64,000 bases of DNA from Rickettsiella grylli (GTDB lineage Bacteria > Pseudomonadota > Gammaproteobacteria > Diplorickettsiales > Diplorickettsiaceae), in NCBI RefSeq assembly GCF_000168295.1, contig NZ_AAQJ02000001.1:62001-126000 (forward strand), read 5' to 3'. Under the pieces are notes generated by a model. It saw only the letters and a program-made list of their open reading frames with translations, was not told the DNA's origin and did no database searches. A program made the translations under genes and the position numbers. The number at the start of each line of letters is the position of its first letter. Position 1 is the first letter of the stretch. Of the stretch, positions 29,691-38,620 are shown in pieces.

Positions 29691-30758
29691 ATGTTGAGTG
29701 CATCACCGCCCCTCTACGACATTCATCAAACTTTTGAAGAAAACTTCAATAATCCTTCTATCTCAGTAACGCCAACCCTTCGAATTTGGCCAGATAAAAC
29801 ACAGTGGGTTTCTTTTCTAGGTTATTCTTTGGCCTCAAAAATTGGCGTGGCCGCATGTGCTGTAACAACGGGTAAGGGCATTGCATTATTAGCACAGCTT
29901 GGCTTTGATATATTGACTTATAAAACCATACGTTGCAAAGCGTACCCTACACATCCTTTACCTAATATTGTTCCTATTCAGGTTGACAAACAATTCGATT
30001 ATTCAGATTTGGACGAAGTGGTATCGACAAAAAAAATAATTGAAATAAATAATAAAATAGCTATTAGCAATTCTTTTGGTAATGGATGTTTGGAACCTCG
30101 TGTCGTGATGCAAGATATTGCTTTTTCAAAAAGCGCCTTAGTGGACGGTCAAGTATTGATTGTATCCGTCTATGGCGAAGGTCATTCACTGTCAGCAATG
30201 TCACAAGATTTTATGACCGCAGCGTTAATGGCTAAAGAAGCCGGTGCCGATATTATCGAACTCAATTTCTCATGTCCTAATTTAATGAAATCAGATGAGC
30301 CACTTTATCGAAATATGGACTGTGTTTCTCAAATAACAACACGTGTTGTGAAATGCGTCGGTGATATTCCTCTATTATTAAAAATAGGCTTCATTCATGA
30401 GCATGAGTTCCCGTTAAAATTATTAATTTCTGCTGCACGCGCAGGCGTAAGAGGAATAAGTGCTATCAATTCAATCAGTATGCGTGTATTGAATCAAAAC
30501 CATCGTCCTGCGTTTGGAAAAAGAATATATAGTGGGATTTCAGGTTATCCAATTCGTCGGTTAGCATTGCAAAGTGTTAAGAAATTAACCCAAATTAATC
30601 AAAAAGAAAAACTAAATTTAACTATTGTAGGGATGGGGGGCATTACTGTAGCTGAACATTTTGATGAATTTTTTGATAGGGGTGCCGATGCTGTGCTATC
30701 AGCAACAGGTGTGATGTGGAATCCCTATCTTGCAATGCAATTTCATCAACAGTCATGA
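29691..30758 (+). CDS. pyrD: Dihydroorotate dehydrogenase, class 1-like
   Basis: An FMN enzyme oxidising dihydroorotate to orotate. The 355-residue barrel carries ELNFSCPN, where Cys is the catalytic base of soluble class 1 enzymes; the membrane-bound class 2 enzymes usual in gammaproteobacteria have Ser here. The phosphate-binding end reads GMGGITVAEHFDEF and GADAVLSATG. No pyrK-like electron-transfer gene is adjacent, so the acceptor is unclear. The related dihydropyrimidine dehydrogenases share the Cys motif, but the place at the head of carA-carB-pyrB-pyrI-pyrC favours PyrD. The stop overlaps the carA start. Confidence 0.85.
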   Translation: MLSASPPLYDIHQTFEENFNNPSISVTPTLRIWPDKTQWVSFLGYSLASKIGVAACAVTTGKGIALLAQLGFDILTYKTIRCKAYPTHPLPNIVPIQVDKQFDYSDLDEVVSTKKIIEINNKIAISNSFGNGCLEPRVVMQDIAFSKSALVDGQVLIVSVYGEGHSLSAMSQDFMTAALMAKEAGADIIELNFSCPNLMKSDEPLYRNMDCVSQITTRVVKCVGDIPLLLKIGFIHEHEFPLKLLISAARAGVRGISAINSISMRVLNQNHRPAFGKRIYSGISGYPIRRLALQSVKKLTQINQKEKLNLTIVGMGGITVAEHFDEFFDRGADAVLSATGVMWNPYLAMQFHQQS

Positions 30759-31813
30759 TCATGAAGAAATTAGTTTCCGCACAATTAGTATTAAAAACAG
30801 GTGAGCGTTTTTTAGGATACACTCAATCGACTCAAACTTTCGAAGTTTCGGGTGAAGTTATTTTTAACACAGGGATGTTAGGTTATGTTGAGTCATTAAC
30901 TGATCCTTCTTATGCGGGTCAAATATTATGCTTTACGTATCCTTTGATTGGGAATTATGGCGTTTCTGCGCCAACGACGTGGGAATCTAACAGAATTCAA
31001 GTGAAGAGCGTTGTCGTTTCTGAACTCGCTACATTTTATTCAAATTGTACCAGTCAACATTCATTACTGAGTTGGTTTGAAAATGAAAATATACCTTTTA
31101 TTGCTGGAGTGGATACACGCGCTTTAACCCATTGTTTAAGAGAGAATGGCGTAACGACAGGAATTATTACTCAATTCAATAAGCCACAATATGATTTTAT
31201 TGAATTTGATGCGATTGACTGGGTAAAACAAGTGACTATTCGTCAGCCGATTAATTACGGTACAGGTAGAAAAAAAGTTATTGTCGTTGATTGTGGTCTG
31301 AAAGAAAATATTTTACGTTGTTTATTAAAGTTTCCGATAAAAATTAAGCGGGTTCCTTATGATTACGATTATAGTCAAGAGAATTTTGATGGTGTTTTTA
31401 TTTCCAATGGTCCAGGTGATCCCCAATTGTGTAAAAAAACAATAACCATTTTAAGAAAAGCGTTAGAAAAAAAGAAACCTTGTTTTGGTATTTGCTTAGG
31501 TACTCAATTAATGGCCTTAGCCGCGGGGGCTAAAACCTATAAATTAATTTTTGGTCATCGTTCTCAAAATCAGCCCTGCGTTTATTTACCAACACAACGA
31601 TGTTATTTGACGTCACAAAATCATGGTTATGCAGTGGATGAAAAAACATTGCCTCACCATTGGCGGGTATTGTTTCGAAATTTAAATGATGGAACGGTTG
31701 CAGGAATTGAACATAAAAAAGCACCTTTTTTTTCTGTCCAATTTCACCCTGAAGCAGCACCAGGGCCTACAGATACGCAGTGGTTATTTGAACGTTTCTA
31801 TCGCACCTTATAA
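30755..31813 (+). CDS. carA: Carbamoyl-phosphate synthase small subunit, CAD-like
   Basis: The glutaminase subunit that feeds ammonia to CarB. A CPSase small-subunit domain (about 1-140) is followed by a class I amidotransferase domain with Cys247 (CFGICLGTQL), His331 and Glu333 (QFHPEA). The 352 residues are about 30 fewer than in Escherichia coli. The phrases GAKTYKL, GHRSQNQPC and LTSQNHGYAVDE resemble the amidotransferase of animal CAD and of Bacteroidetes rather than proteobacterial CarA (from memory). The ATG at 30755 overlaps the pyrD stop as ATGA; a second ATG at 30761 is an alternative. The frame is open further upstream, inside pyrD. Confidence 0.94.
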   Translation: MIMKKLVSAQLVLKTGERFLGYTQSTQTFEVSGEVIFNTGMLGYVESLTDPSYAGQILCFTYPLIGNYGVSAPTTWESNRIQVKSVVVSELATFYSNCTSQHSLLSWFENENIPFIAGVDTRALTHCLRENGVTTGIITQFNKPQYDFIEFDAIDWVKQVTIRQPINYGTGRKKVIVVDCGLKENILRCLLKFPIKIKRVPYDYDYSQENFDGVFISNGPGDPQLCKKTITILRKALEKKKPCFGICLGTQLMALAAGAKTYKLIFGHRSQNQPCVYLPTQRCYLTSQNHGYAVDEKTLPHHWRVLFRNLNDGTVAGIEHKKAPFFSVQFHPEAAPGPTDTQWLFERFYRTL

Positions 31814-31818
31814 AAATT

Positions 31819-34800
31819 ATGAAAAAAAAACCAATTAAATTTAGAAAAATTTTGATTTTGGGATCAGGTGGGCTCCGTATAGGTCAAGCGGGCGAGTTTG
31901 ATTATTCAGGCTCACAGGCTATTAAAGCATTAAAAGAAGAAAAAATTACTTCGGTATTAATCAATCCAAATATTGCTACCGTGCAAACGGACCCCCATTT
32001 AGCGAACAAAATCTACTTGCAACCCTTAAATTTGGATACCGTTCAACGAATTATTAGTAAAGAAAAACCCGATGGAATTTTATTGGGGTTTGGTGGCCAA
32101 ACAGCACTTAATTTAGGTTTGGATTTAGAGGAAAAAGGTCTATTAAAAAAATATAAAGTGACCGTATTAGGTACATCGGTTCTATCGATACGTCGAACAG
32201 AAGACAGGGATCTTTTTAAAGCCGTTTTAGAGCAAATTAACATTAAAACTCCGCTGAGTTTTGCAGTCCGAACAGTCTCTGAGGCATTGCAAGCAGCCGA
32301 AAAGATCGGTTATCCGATTATGTTACGTTCAGGTTTTTCTTTGGGGGGGTTAGGTTCTGGAAAAATTACTCATCGAGAAATGCTTGAACATCGTGCTCAA
32401 GAAAGCTTAGCGTCGGCCCCCCAAATTTTAATAGAAGAATATTTATTCGGATGGAAAGAATTTGAATATGAAATTGTTCGCGATCAAGAAGGGAATGCAT
32501 TAACTATTTGTAATATGGAAAATATGGATCCGATGGGTATTCATACCGGAGAAAGTATTGTTGTAGCCCCTGCACAGACCTTAAATAATGATCAACATCA
32601 GCACTTACGGACGATGGCTTTGCAAGTTGCTGAACACTTTAATATTATTGGCGAGTGTAATATTCAATTTGCGATTAACCCAAAAAATGGAGATTACCGT
32701 GTTATAGAAATGAATGCACGCTTATCTCGTTCGAGTGCATTAGCCTCTAAAGCAACAGGTTATCCTCTCGCCTTTATTGCCACTAAATTGGCATTGGGAT
32801 ACCGTTTGTGTGAAATAAAAAATAGTGTCACACAGGTCACCAGTGCTTTTTTTGAACCGGCCTTAGATTATATTGTCGTAAAAATTCCACGGTGGGATAC
32901 GCATAAATTAAAGGCCGCTGAGCGAACCATTGGAACTGAAATGAAAAGTGTTGGTGAAGTAATGGCAATCGGTCGTTCTTTTTCTGAAGCGCTACAAAAA
33001 GCAGTGGGTATGTTGAATAAAGGCGTTACGTGTTTAATGGATTATCCAGAAAAAATTGATAATCCCCGTCAAGAAATCCAATGTGCGACAGATAGGCGTT
33101 TATTTGCCTTGTATCAATTTTTTAAAAGGGGAGGTTCGATTTCTCAAGCGGAGCGTTTATCACAGATTAATTTTTGGTTTTTGGCTCAAATTCATCAACT
33201 GACAGAATTAGAAAAAAAGTTAAATGTGAATAAATTAGATAAAAATCTTTTTCGCCAGCTAAAACAAGCGGGTTTTTCAGATCGTTTTATTGCTAAAGCA
33301 AAAAAAAAATCGATAAAACAAATACGAGCATTACGTTTAAACTATGGCATTATCCCTTTTGTGAAGCAAATAGATACATTGGCGGGAGAATTTATCGCCC
33401 ATACTAATTATCTTTATCTCAGTTATCATGCCATTGAACATGATATTTCTCCTGCCAAGCGCCGACCTATTATTGTATTAGGTTCTGGACCTTACTCGAT
33501 TGGATCATCGGTCGAATTTGATTGGTGTGCGGTTAATACGGCACACACGTTGCGTCGTTTGAATGAAACGACCGTTATTATCAATTCGAATCCTGAAACA
33601 GTTTCAACAGATTATGATGAGTCTGATCGTTTGTATTTTGAACAGCTCACATTTGAACGGGTACAAGATATTTTAGAGTTTGAATCAGCAAAAGGGATCA
33701 TTGTTTCGGTCGGCGGACAGATTGCCAATAATTTGGCAGTACCGTTAGCGAAAGCAGGTTATCAGTTATTGGGTACGGATCCGAGGTTTATTGATCAAGC
33801 TGAAAATCGAGAAAAATTTTCTGCTTTGTTAACGAAACTCAACATTGATCAACCGGCCTGGGAAAGCATTACCAATTTAAGAAAAGCAAAAATTTTTTCA
33901 GCGAAGGTGGGCTATCCAGTTTTAATTAGACCTTCCTATATTTTATCTGGTTCTGCAATGAACGTCGTTTTTGATCCAGAATCTTTGGAGCATCATTTAC
34001 AGGCTGCGGCACATGTTTCACACGATCATCCCGTTGTGGTCTCTAAATTTGTTCAAGAAGCAAAAGAATTAGAAATTGATGGTGTTGCGAAGCAGGGTGA
34101 GATCGTGATTGAAGCCATTTCAGAACATATCGAAAATGCAGGCGTTCATTCTGGAGATGCAACGGTGGTATTACCTCCCCAAAAGTTATATTTGGAAACC
34201 ATACGACGCACTAAAAAAATTGCGCGTAAAATTGTAAAAGCATTACATATAACGGGCCCATTCAATATACAATTTATCGCTAAAAATAATGCTATTCAGG
34301 TTATTGAATGTAATTTGCGCGCGTCCCGTTCTTTTCCGTTCGTTTCAAAAGTCACAGGCCATAATTTTATACACATAGCGACCGAAGTGATGCTGAATAA
34401 ACACCAACCCAAACAGTATGAAACTTTAGAACTTGATTATGTGGGCGTCAAAGCAGCACAATTTTCCTATAATCGTTTAAAAGGATCTAATCCTGTTGCC
34501 CAAGTTGAGATGGCCTCAACAGGAGAAGTAGCTTGCATTGCTGAGAATTTAATAGAAGCTTTTTATAAGGCATGGCTCGCAACGGATCAAAATGTTACAG
34601 AAAAGAAAATTTTATTAAGTATCTCGGATAACTACAAACTTAAACTCCTACCGTGGATAAGACATTTAGATGATCACGATTGGCTTATTTACAGCACGGA
34701 AGGGACACACCGGTTTTTATCACAGCATGGAATTGCCTCTTATTTTGTGAACAAGACAAGCGAAATTAAAAAACCCAATATTAGGGATTTAATTTCACAA

Positions 34801-35013
34801 CGCAGAATAGCAACAATCATTAATATACCGAGTTCTATGACAGGGTTACAACAAACCGATGGTTTTTTAATTCGTCGTTTGGCAATTGATCATCATGTTC
34901 CATTAATTACGAATGCACAGATTGCATTGATCGTTTTACAGTGTTTAGTTCATTTATGGAATAAAAGATTACCGATAGAATCTTGGCAAAATTTAGTGCT
35001 CAAAAAAGAATAA
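31819..35013 (+). CDS. carB: Carbamoyl-phosphate synthase large subunit, CAD/Bacteroidetes type
   Basis: Makes carbamoyl phosphate from bicarbonate, ammonia and two ATP. Two tandem ATP-grasp halves (about 1-550 and 551-930) are followed by an MGS-like allosteric domain (about 930-1064). Many stretches read like eukaryotic CAD or Bacteroidetes CarB, not the proteobacterial form: GSGGLRIGQAGEFDYSGSQA, INPNIATVQTD, CNMENMDPMGIHTGES, GSSVEFDWCAVN and VIECNLRASRSFPFVSK. Escherichia coli has GAGPIVIGQACEFDYSG and RIGQGIEFDYCC at the equivalent places (from memory). Five bases separate it from carA. A transferred origin is a reasonable inference. Confidence 0.96.
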   Translation: MKKKPIKFRKILILGSGGLRIGQAGEFDYSGSQAIKALKEEKITSVLINPNIATVQTDPHLANKIYLQPLNLDTVQRIISKEKPDGILLGFGGQTALNLGLDLEEKGLLKKYKVTVLGTSVLSIRRTEDRDLFKAVLEQINIKTPLSFAVRTVSEALQAAEKIGYPIMLRSGFSLGGLGSGKITHREMLEHRAQESLASAPQILIEEYLFGWKEFEYEIVRDQEGNALTICNMENMDPMGIHTGESIVVAPAQTLNNDQHQHLRTMALQVAEHFNIIGECNIQFAINPKNGDYRVIEMNARLSRSSALASKATGYPLAFIATKLALGYRLCEIKNSVTQVTSAFFEPALDYIVVKIPRWDTHKLKAAERTIGTEMKSVGEVMAIGRSFSEALQKAVGMLNKGVTCLMDYPEKIDNPRQEIQCATDRRLFALYQFFKRGGSISQAERLSQINFWFLAQIHQLTELEKKLNVNKLDKNLFRQLKQAGFSDRFIAKAKKKSIKQIRALRLNYGIIPFVKQIDTLAGEFIAHTNYLYLSYHAIEHDISPAKRRPIIVLGSGPYSIGSSVEFDWCAVNTAHTLRRLNETTVIINSNPETVSTDYDESDRLYFEQLTFERVQDILEFESAKGIIVSVGGQIANNLAVPLAKAGYQLLGTDPRFIDQAENREKFSALLTKLNIDQPAWESITNLRKAKIFSAKVGYPVLIRPSYILSGSAMNVVFDPESLEHHLQAAAHVSHDHPVVVSKFVQEAKELEIDGVAKQGEIVIEAISEHIENAGVHSGDATVVLPPQKLYLETIRRTKKIARKIVKALHITGPFNIQFIAKNNAIQVIECNLRASRSFPFVSKVTGHNFIHIATEVMLNKHQPKQYETLELDYVGVKAAQFSYNRLKGSNPVAQVEMASTGEVACIAENLIEAFYKAWLATDQNVTEKKILLSISDNYKLKLLPWIRHLDDHDWLIYSTEGTHRFLSQHGIASYFVNKTSEIKKPNIRDLISQRRIATIINIPSSMTGLQQTDGFLIRRLAIDHHVPLITNAQIALIVLQCLVHLWNKRLPIESWQNLVLKKE

Positions 35014-35096
35014 ATAATGAGCGTATTAAAAAACACAGTGAAGGATTTTTGATAGACATCCGTATATAATTTAGAGAAAAACTGACTGGGTTTAAA

Positions 35097-36011
35097 ATGA
35101 TTAAAAAAGATATTATATCCATTCGTGATCTTTCTTTGAATGAAATTAATGTGATATTAAACTTAGCAAAAAAAATAAAAAAAAATTCACCAAAGAAATA
35201 TTTGATCGGAAAAATAATTGCACATTGTTTTTTCGAGCCATCCACACGAACACGTTTATCGTTTGAAACAGCGACTTTACAGTTAGGCGGGCACGTTATC
35301 GGATTTTCCGATAGCGAATGTCTTTCCATTAAAAAGGGTGAAGATTTACAAGATACAATCAAAACAATTTCTTGTTATGCCGATCTGATTATTTTGCGAC
35401 ATTCATTTGAAGGCGCGGCGCGTTTGGCGGCTGAAATTTCTGATAAGCCTATTATTAATGCTGGAGATGGTGCAAATCAACATCCTACTCAGGCGTTAAC
35501 TGATTTATTTACGCTAAAAGAAGCACAAGGCAATTTAGAGGGATTATCGATTGCATTAGTCGGCGATTTGAAATATGGACGAACGATTCACTCTTTAGTG
35601 CAGTTGTGTGGTTTATTTAATATGCGTTTATTTTTAATATCTCCCGGGTTGTTACCGTTGCCAGAAACAATAGCAAATGAATTAAAATATAAAGGTATTC
35701 GATTTTCTTTCCATACTCATTTAGAGGAGGTGATTTCTAAAGTAGATGTTTTATATATGACCCGATTACAACATGAACGATTTACTTCATCCGAAAATCA
35801 GCTCTATATAAACCAATGTACTCTGACCGAGGATAAATTAAAAAAAGCGAAACCTAATTTGAATATATTACATCCTTTACCCCGAGGAAAGGAGATGGAT
35901 AAATCAATTGATGAGACGCATTTTGCGTTATATTTTAAACAAGTTGCTAATGCAGTTTATGTGAGACAGGCTATTCTAGCGCTGATATTGGATAAAAAAT
36001 TTAAGTTTTAA
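35097..36011 (+). CDS. pyrB: Aspartate carbamoyltransferase catalytic chain
   Basis: Forms carbamoyl aspartate from carbamoyl phosphate and aspartate. The 304 residues show the carbamoyl-phosphate loop FEPSTRTRLSFE (STRTR at 49-53), KGEDLQDT, GDGANQHPTQALTDLF and the aspartate-side HPLPRGKEMD. It is like the enterobacterial catalytic chain that assembles with PyrI, and pyrI follows within 20 bases. It lies about 80 bases after carB, the longest gap in the operon, and an internal promoter is possible there. Confidence 0.96.
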   Translation: MIKKDIISIRDLSLNEINVILNLAKKIKKNSPKKYLIGKIIAHCFFEPSTRTRLSFETATLQLGGHVIGFSDSECLSIKKGEDLQDTIKTISCYADLIILRHSFEGAARLAAEISDKPIINAGDGANQHPTQALTDLFTLKEAQGNLEGLSIALVGDLKYGRTIHSLVQLCGLFNMRLFLISPGLLPLPETIANELKYKGIRFSFHTHLEEVISKVDVLYMTRLQHERFTSSENQLYINQCTLTEDKLKKAKPNLNILHPLPRGKEMDKSIDETHFALYFKQVANAVYVRQAILALILDKKFKF

Positions 36012-36031
36012 ATCGATTTTTGGATGAAAAC

Positions 36032-36490
36032 ATGATCAAAACGCGTTCCGTTTCAGCCATTAAAAATGGGGTTGTTATCGATCATATACCTCCCGGACAA
36101 TCACTCAAAATTATGCGTTTATTACATGTAATCAACGGTAAACAACGCGTGACCTTAGGATTGAATTTGCGGAGTACGTCTTTAAAATTAAAAGATTTAA
36201 TTAAAATTGAAAATCGATTGCTTACGTCCGGAGAAGTTGATCACGTGGCTGTTTTCGCGCCTGGCGCAACGATTAACCGAATTAAAAATTTTAAAGTGAG
36301 TCATAAAATAAAATGTGAATTACCCCATGTTATACGCGATATTTTAGTTTGTCCTAATTTAAATTGCATAACCCACGTAGAAAAAAAGAGTTATTTTGAA
36401 TTAGAAGGATCGTCCAATCAATTTAAACTACGCTGTTTTTATTGTGAAAAATTATTTGAACGCGGTGAAGTTGAAGAGATTTGTTTATGA
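36032..36490 (+). CDS. pyrI: Aspartate carbamoyltransferase regulatory chain
   Basis: The non-catalytic subunit that binds ATP and CTP and gives the (c3)2(r2)3 holoenzyme its feedback control. The nucleotide domain includes AIKNGVVIDHIPPG and TLGLNL; the zinc domain has four cysteines in CPNLNC and CFYC. I choose the ATG at 36032 (152 residues; GGATG six bases upstream) over a TTG at 36020. The stop overlaps the pyrC ATG as ATGA. Its presence argues that the pathway is regulated by end products. Confidence 0.94.
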   Translation: MIKTRSVSAIKNGVVIDHIPPGQSLKIMRLLHVINGKQRVTLGLNLRSTSLKLKDLIKIENRLLTSGEVDHVAVFAPGATINRIKNFKVSHKIKCELPHVIRDILVCPNLNCITHVEKKSYFELEGSSNQFKLRCFYCEKLFERGEVEEICL

Positions 36491-37716
36491 TTCAAATAAA
36501 AAATGTATGTACTCCAGAAAATAAACGAAAAAATATTGTTATAGAGAGCGATCAAAATATTATCATAGACGCAGAACATCTTCTTGTATTCCCTGGACTC
36601 ATTGATCCACACGTCCATTTTCGCACGCCAGGATTGGAATACAAGGAAAATTGGACAACAGCTGCTAAGGCAAGTATCAAAGGCGGCTATACAACGGTTT
36701 TCGATATGCCGAATACATTGCCCCCTACGATAACCAAAGAAGCCTTAATAGAAAAAAAAGCGCTTATTGATAAACAGTTAAAAGCAATAGGAATTCCCCT
36801 TCGTTATCATTTATTTTTTGGTGCGGACAAACACCATTTACATGAAATAAAAAAAGTAAACGATAAGGTTATTGGTATAAAAGTTTTTATGGGGTGTAGT
36901 ACTGGGGGCTTAGTGATTGATGATGAAGAAAGTCTGCATGCTATTTTTAAATTAGCTGCCAAAGAGAATATGCTCGTTGCCGTTCATGCCGAAGATGAAG
37001 TGCGTTTAAAAGAAAATAGGAAGAAATTTAGGGATGTACAATCCTACTCGATTCATTCTGAAATTCGTGATGAATCAGCGGCGATAATCGCAGTAAAAAA
37101 AGCAATTCAGCTTGTTCGTTTATACAAAACACGATTATATATTTTGCACGTGAGCACACGCCAAGAAATTGATTTAATTGCGCAAGCAAAAGAAGAAGGC
37201 CTCCCGATTTTCGCAGAAACAACACCACACCATTTATTTTTAAATGTTAATGATTATCCCGATTTAGCCGGAAAGGCGATAATGAATCCACCGTTGCGGT
37301 CTTCAGAACATCAGAGAGCATTATTTTCGGCAATAAAATTAGGAATTATTGATACAATAGGCTCCGATCATGCGCCGCATACACAAGAAGAAAAGGCCAA
37401 ACCGTATGGATTATGCCCATCGGGGGTACCGGGCATAGAAACAGCGTTACCACTCCTATTAGAGGCATATCACCAAGATTTAATCACCTTAACAGATATT
37501 GTCAATTTAACGTCTTATCGCGCAAAAAAAATATTCCATTTAACCCAGTGCCACGATGATTATGTATTAGTGGATTTATCGTTAGGAAAAAAAGTTCAAG
37601 AAAAGTATCTGAGTACAAAATGCCAATGGTCGCCCTTTAGAGGACGTTTTTTGAGAGGTTGGCCCGTGATAACGATATTAAAAGGCCGCATTTATGACCT
37701 CAGCAAGATGACCTAA
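36487..37716 (+). CDS. pyrC: Dihydroorotase, type I
   Basis: Cyclises carbamoyl aspartate to dihydroorotate. The metal-binding DPHVHFR is at 40-46, later metal ligands are His168 (AVHAED) and His223 (LHVS), and the catalytic Asp lies in GSDHAPH at about 292-298. The 409 residues and the motifs place it in the type I group (Gram-positive bacteria, CAD), not the roughly 348-residue type II enzyme of enterobacteria. The ATG at 36487 overlaps the pyrI stop. It ends the pyr operon and converges with hemY 13 bases away. Confidence 0.92.
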   Translation: MIQIKNVCTPENKRKNIVIESDQNIIIDAEHLLVFPGLIDPHVHFRTPGLEYKENWTTAAKASIKGGYTTVFDMPNTLPPTITKEALIEKKALIDKQLKAIGIPLRYHLFFGADKHHLHEIKKVNDKVIGIKVFMGCSTGGLVIDDEESLHAIFKLAAKENMLVAVHAEDEVRLKENRKKFRDVQSYSIHSEIRDESAAIIAVKKAIQLVRLYKTRLYILHVSTRQEIDLIAQAKEEGLPIFAETTPHHLFLNVNDYPDLAGKAIMNPPLRSSEHQRALFSAIKLGIIDTIGSDHAPHTQEEKAKPYGLCPSGVPGIETALPLLLEAYHQDLITLTDIVNLTSYRAKKIFHLTQCHDDYVLVDLSLGKKVQEKYLSTKCQWSPFRGRFLRGWPVITILKGRIYDLSKMT

Positions 37717-37729
37717 TGAGGAGTTTAAT

Positions 37730-38620
37730 TTATTTTTGGATATATTTTGTTAATCCTTTTTTAAAGCAAATCAGTGCTTTAAAAGGTTCTTCTGTATCTT
37801 CAAATAATTGACCTAATTCCAAATAAACCTCGGCATTCGACGGATCGTAATTTAAACTTTTTTCGAGATAATCCTGAGCTTTTCCCCATAATTTTCTATG
37901 CCGACACAGCCGACCTAAGCTTAATAAAAGATAAGGATCGCTTGGATGTTTTTTTAGCCATTTTTCTGTGATGGCTAACTGGTGTGTCGGATTAGGACTT
38001 TTAATCAGGCTATAAGTCGCAGCAAGCGGACCAAACCATTGTTTTTTTAACTGTTTTATGATTAATGATTCCGCTTTCGCGTCCTGATGATGGTTGATAA
38101 GACCTTGAATATAGTCGTTTAAAAGGAGAGGATCTTTTTTTATTTTAGGGGGTAAGTTATTCCATAGTTGCTCCAATGTTGCTAAATCGGAGGTATATTT
38201 TTCTTCGTTTAATAGGCCTTCATAACTTTCTTGTTGTAATTGTTGAAATTGATGACTCGATATCCAGGTCTTATTTTCCAGTTGAGGTAAAATTTTTAAA
38301 ATAGAGTGCCAATGATGTGGTTTTTGATAAATGGAAGAAAAAAGACGTTGATCGGTTAGCATCGTTGTTTTCTCTAAACGCTTTTTCTCTAATTTTTGGT
38401 GCCATTGCTTTGGAAGCATGGATATAAATGTAAAGAAACGAATGAAATAATAAATTAAAATAAAACTAAAGCTGATGATTAAGACAGCAAGCCAAAGTGG
38501 CATTTCTAAAGCAAATTGATGCCATGAAATTAATAGATAACCTGGATCAGTGGTTAATTGAACGCCAATCCAAATTGAAAGCAAAAGAACAAATAAAAAA
38601 ATTAAAAACCGATACATCAA
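37730..38620 (-). CDS. hemY: HemY-like inner-membrane TPR protein
   Basis: A 296-residue protein with two N-terminal membrane segments (about 5-20 and 40-65) and a C-terminal TPR-rich domain containing DPYLLLSLGRLCRHRKLWGK and SNAEVYLELGQLFED. It fits the HemY_N family found last in hemCDXY operons; its exact part in haem metabolism is not established, and it is not the protoporphyrinogen oxidase that shares the name. It is about 100 residues shorter than the Escherichia coli protein. It overlaps hemX by four bases. Confidence 0.82.
   Translation of the reverse strand: MMYRFLIFLFVLLLSIWIGVQLTTDPGYLLISWHQFALEMPLWLAVLIISFSFILIYYFIRFFTFISMLPKQWHQKLEKKRLEKTTMLTDQRLFSSIYQKPHHWHSILKILPQLENKTWISSHQFQQLQQESYEGLLNEEKYTSDLATLEQLWNNLPPKIKKDPLLLNDYIQGLINHHQDAKAESLIIKQLKKQWFGPLAATYSLIKSPNPTHQLAITEKWLKKHPSDPYLLLSLGRLCRHRKLWGKAQDYLEKSLNYDPSNAEVYLELGQLFEDTEEPFKALICFKKGLTKYIQK

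Noticed and set aside
31452-31530. Possible loss of CarA activity because GHQ is replaced by GTQ after the catalytic Cys
   Set aside because: The catalytic Cys, His and Glu are all present; that His is not part of the triad.
35000-35362. A 120-codon minus-strand frame opposite the start of pyrB
   Set aside because: It is antisense to a certain gene, has no family resemblance and fits a shadow of pyrB codons.
37717-37729. A far-side repeat of tRNA-Leu marking an integrated island
   Set aside because: The gap is 13 bases long and holds no match to the tRNA 3' end; no attachment pair could be shown.
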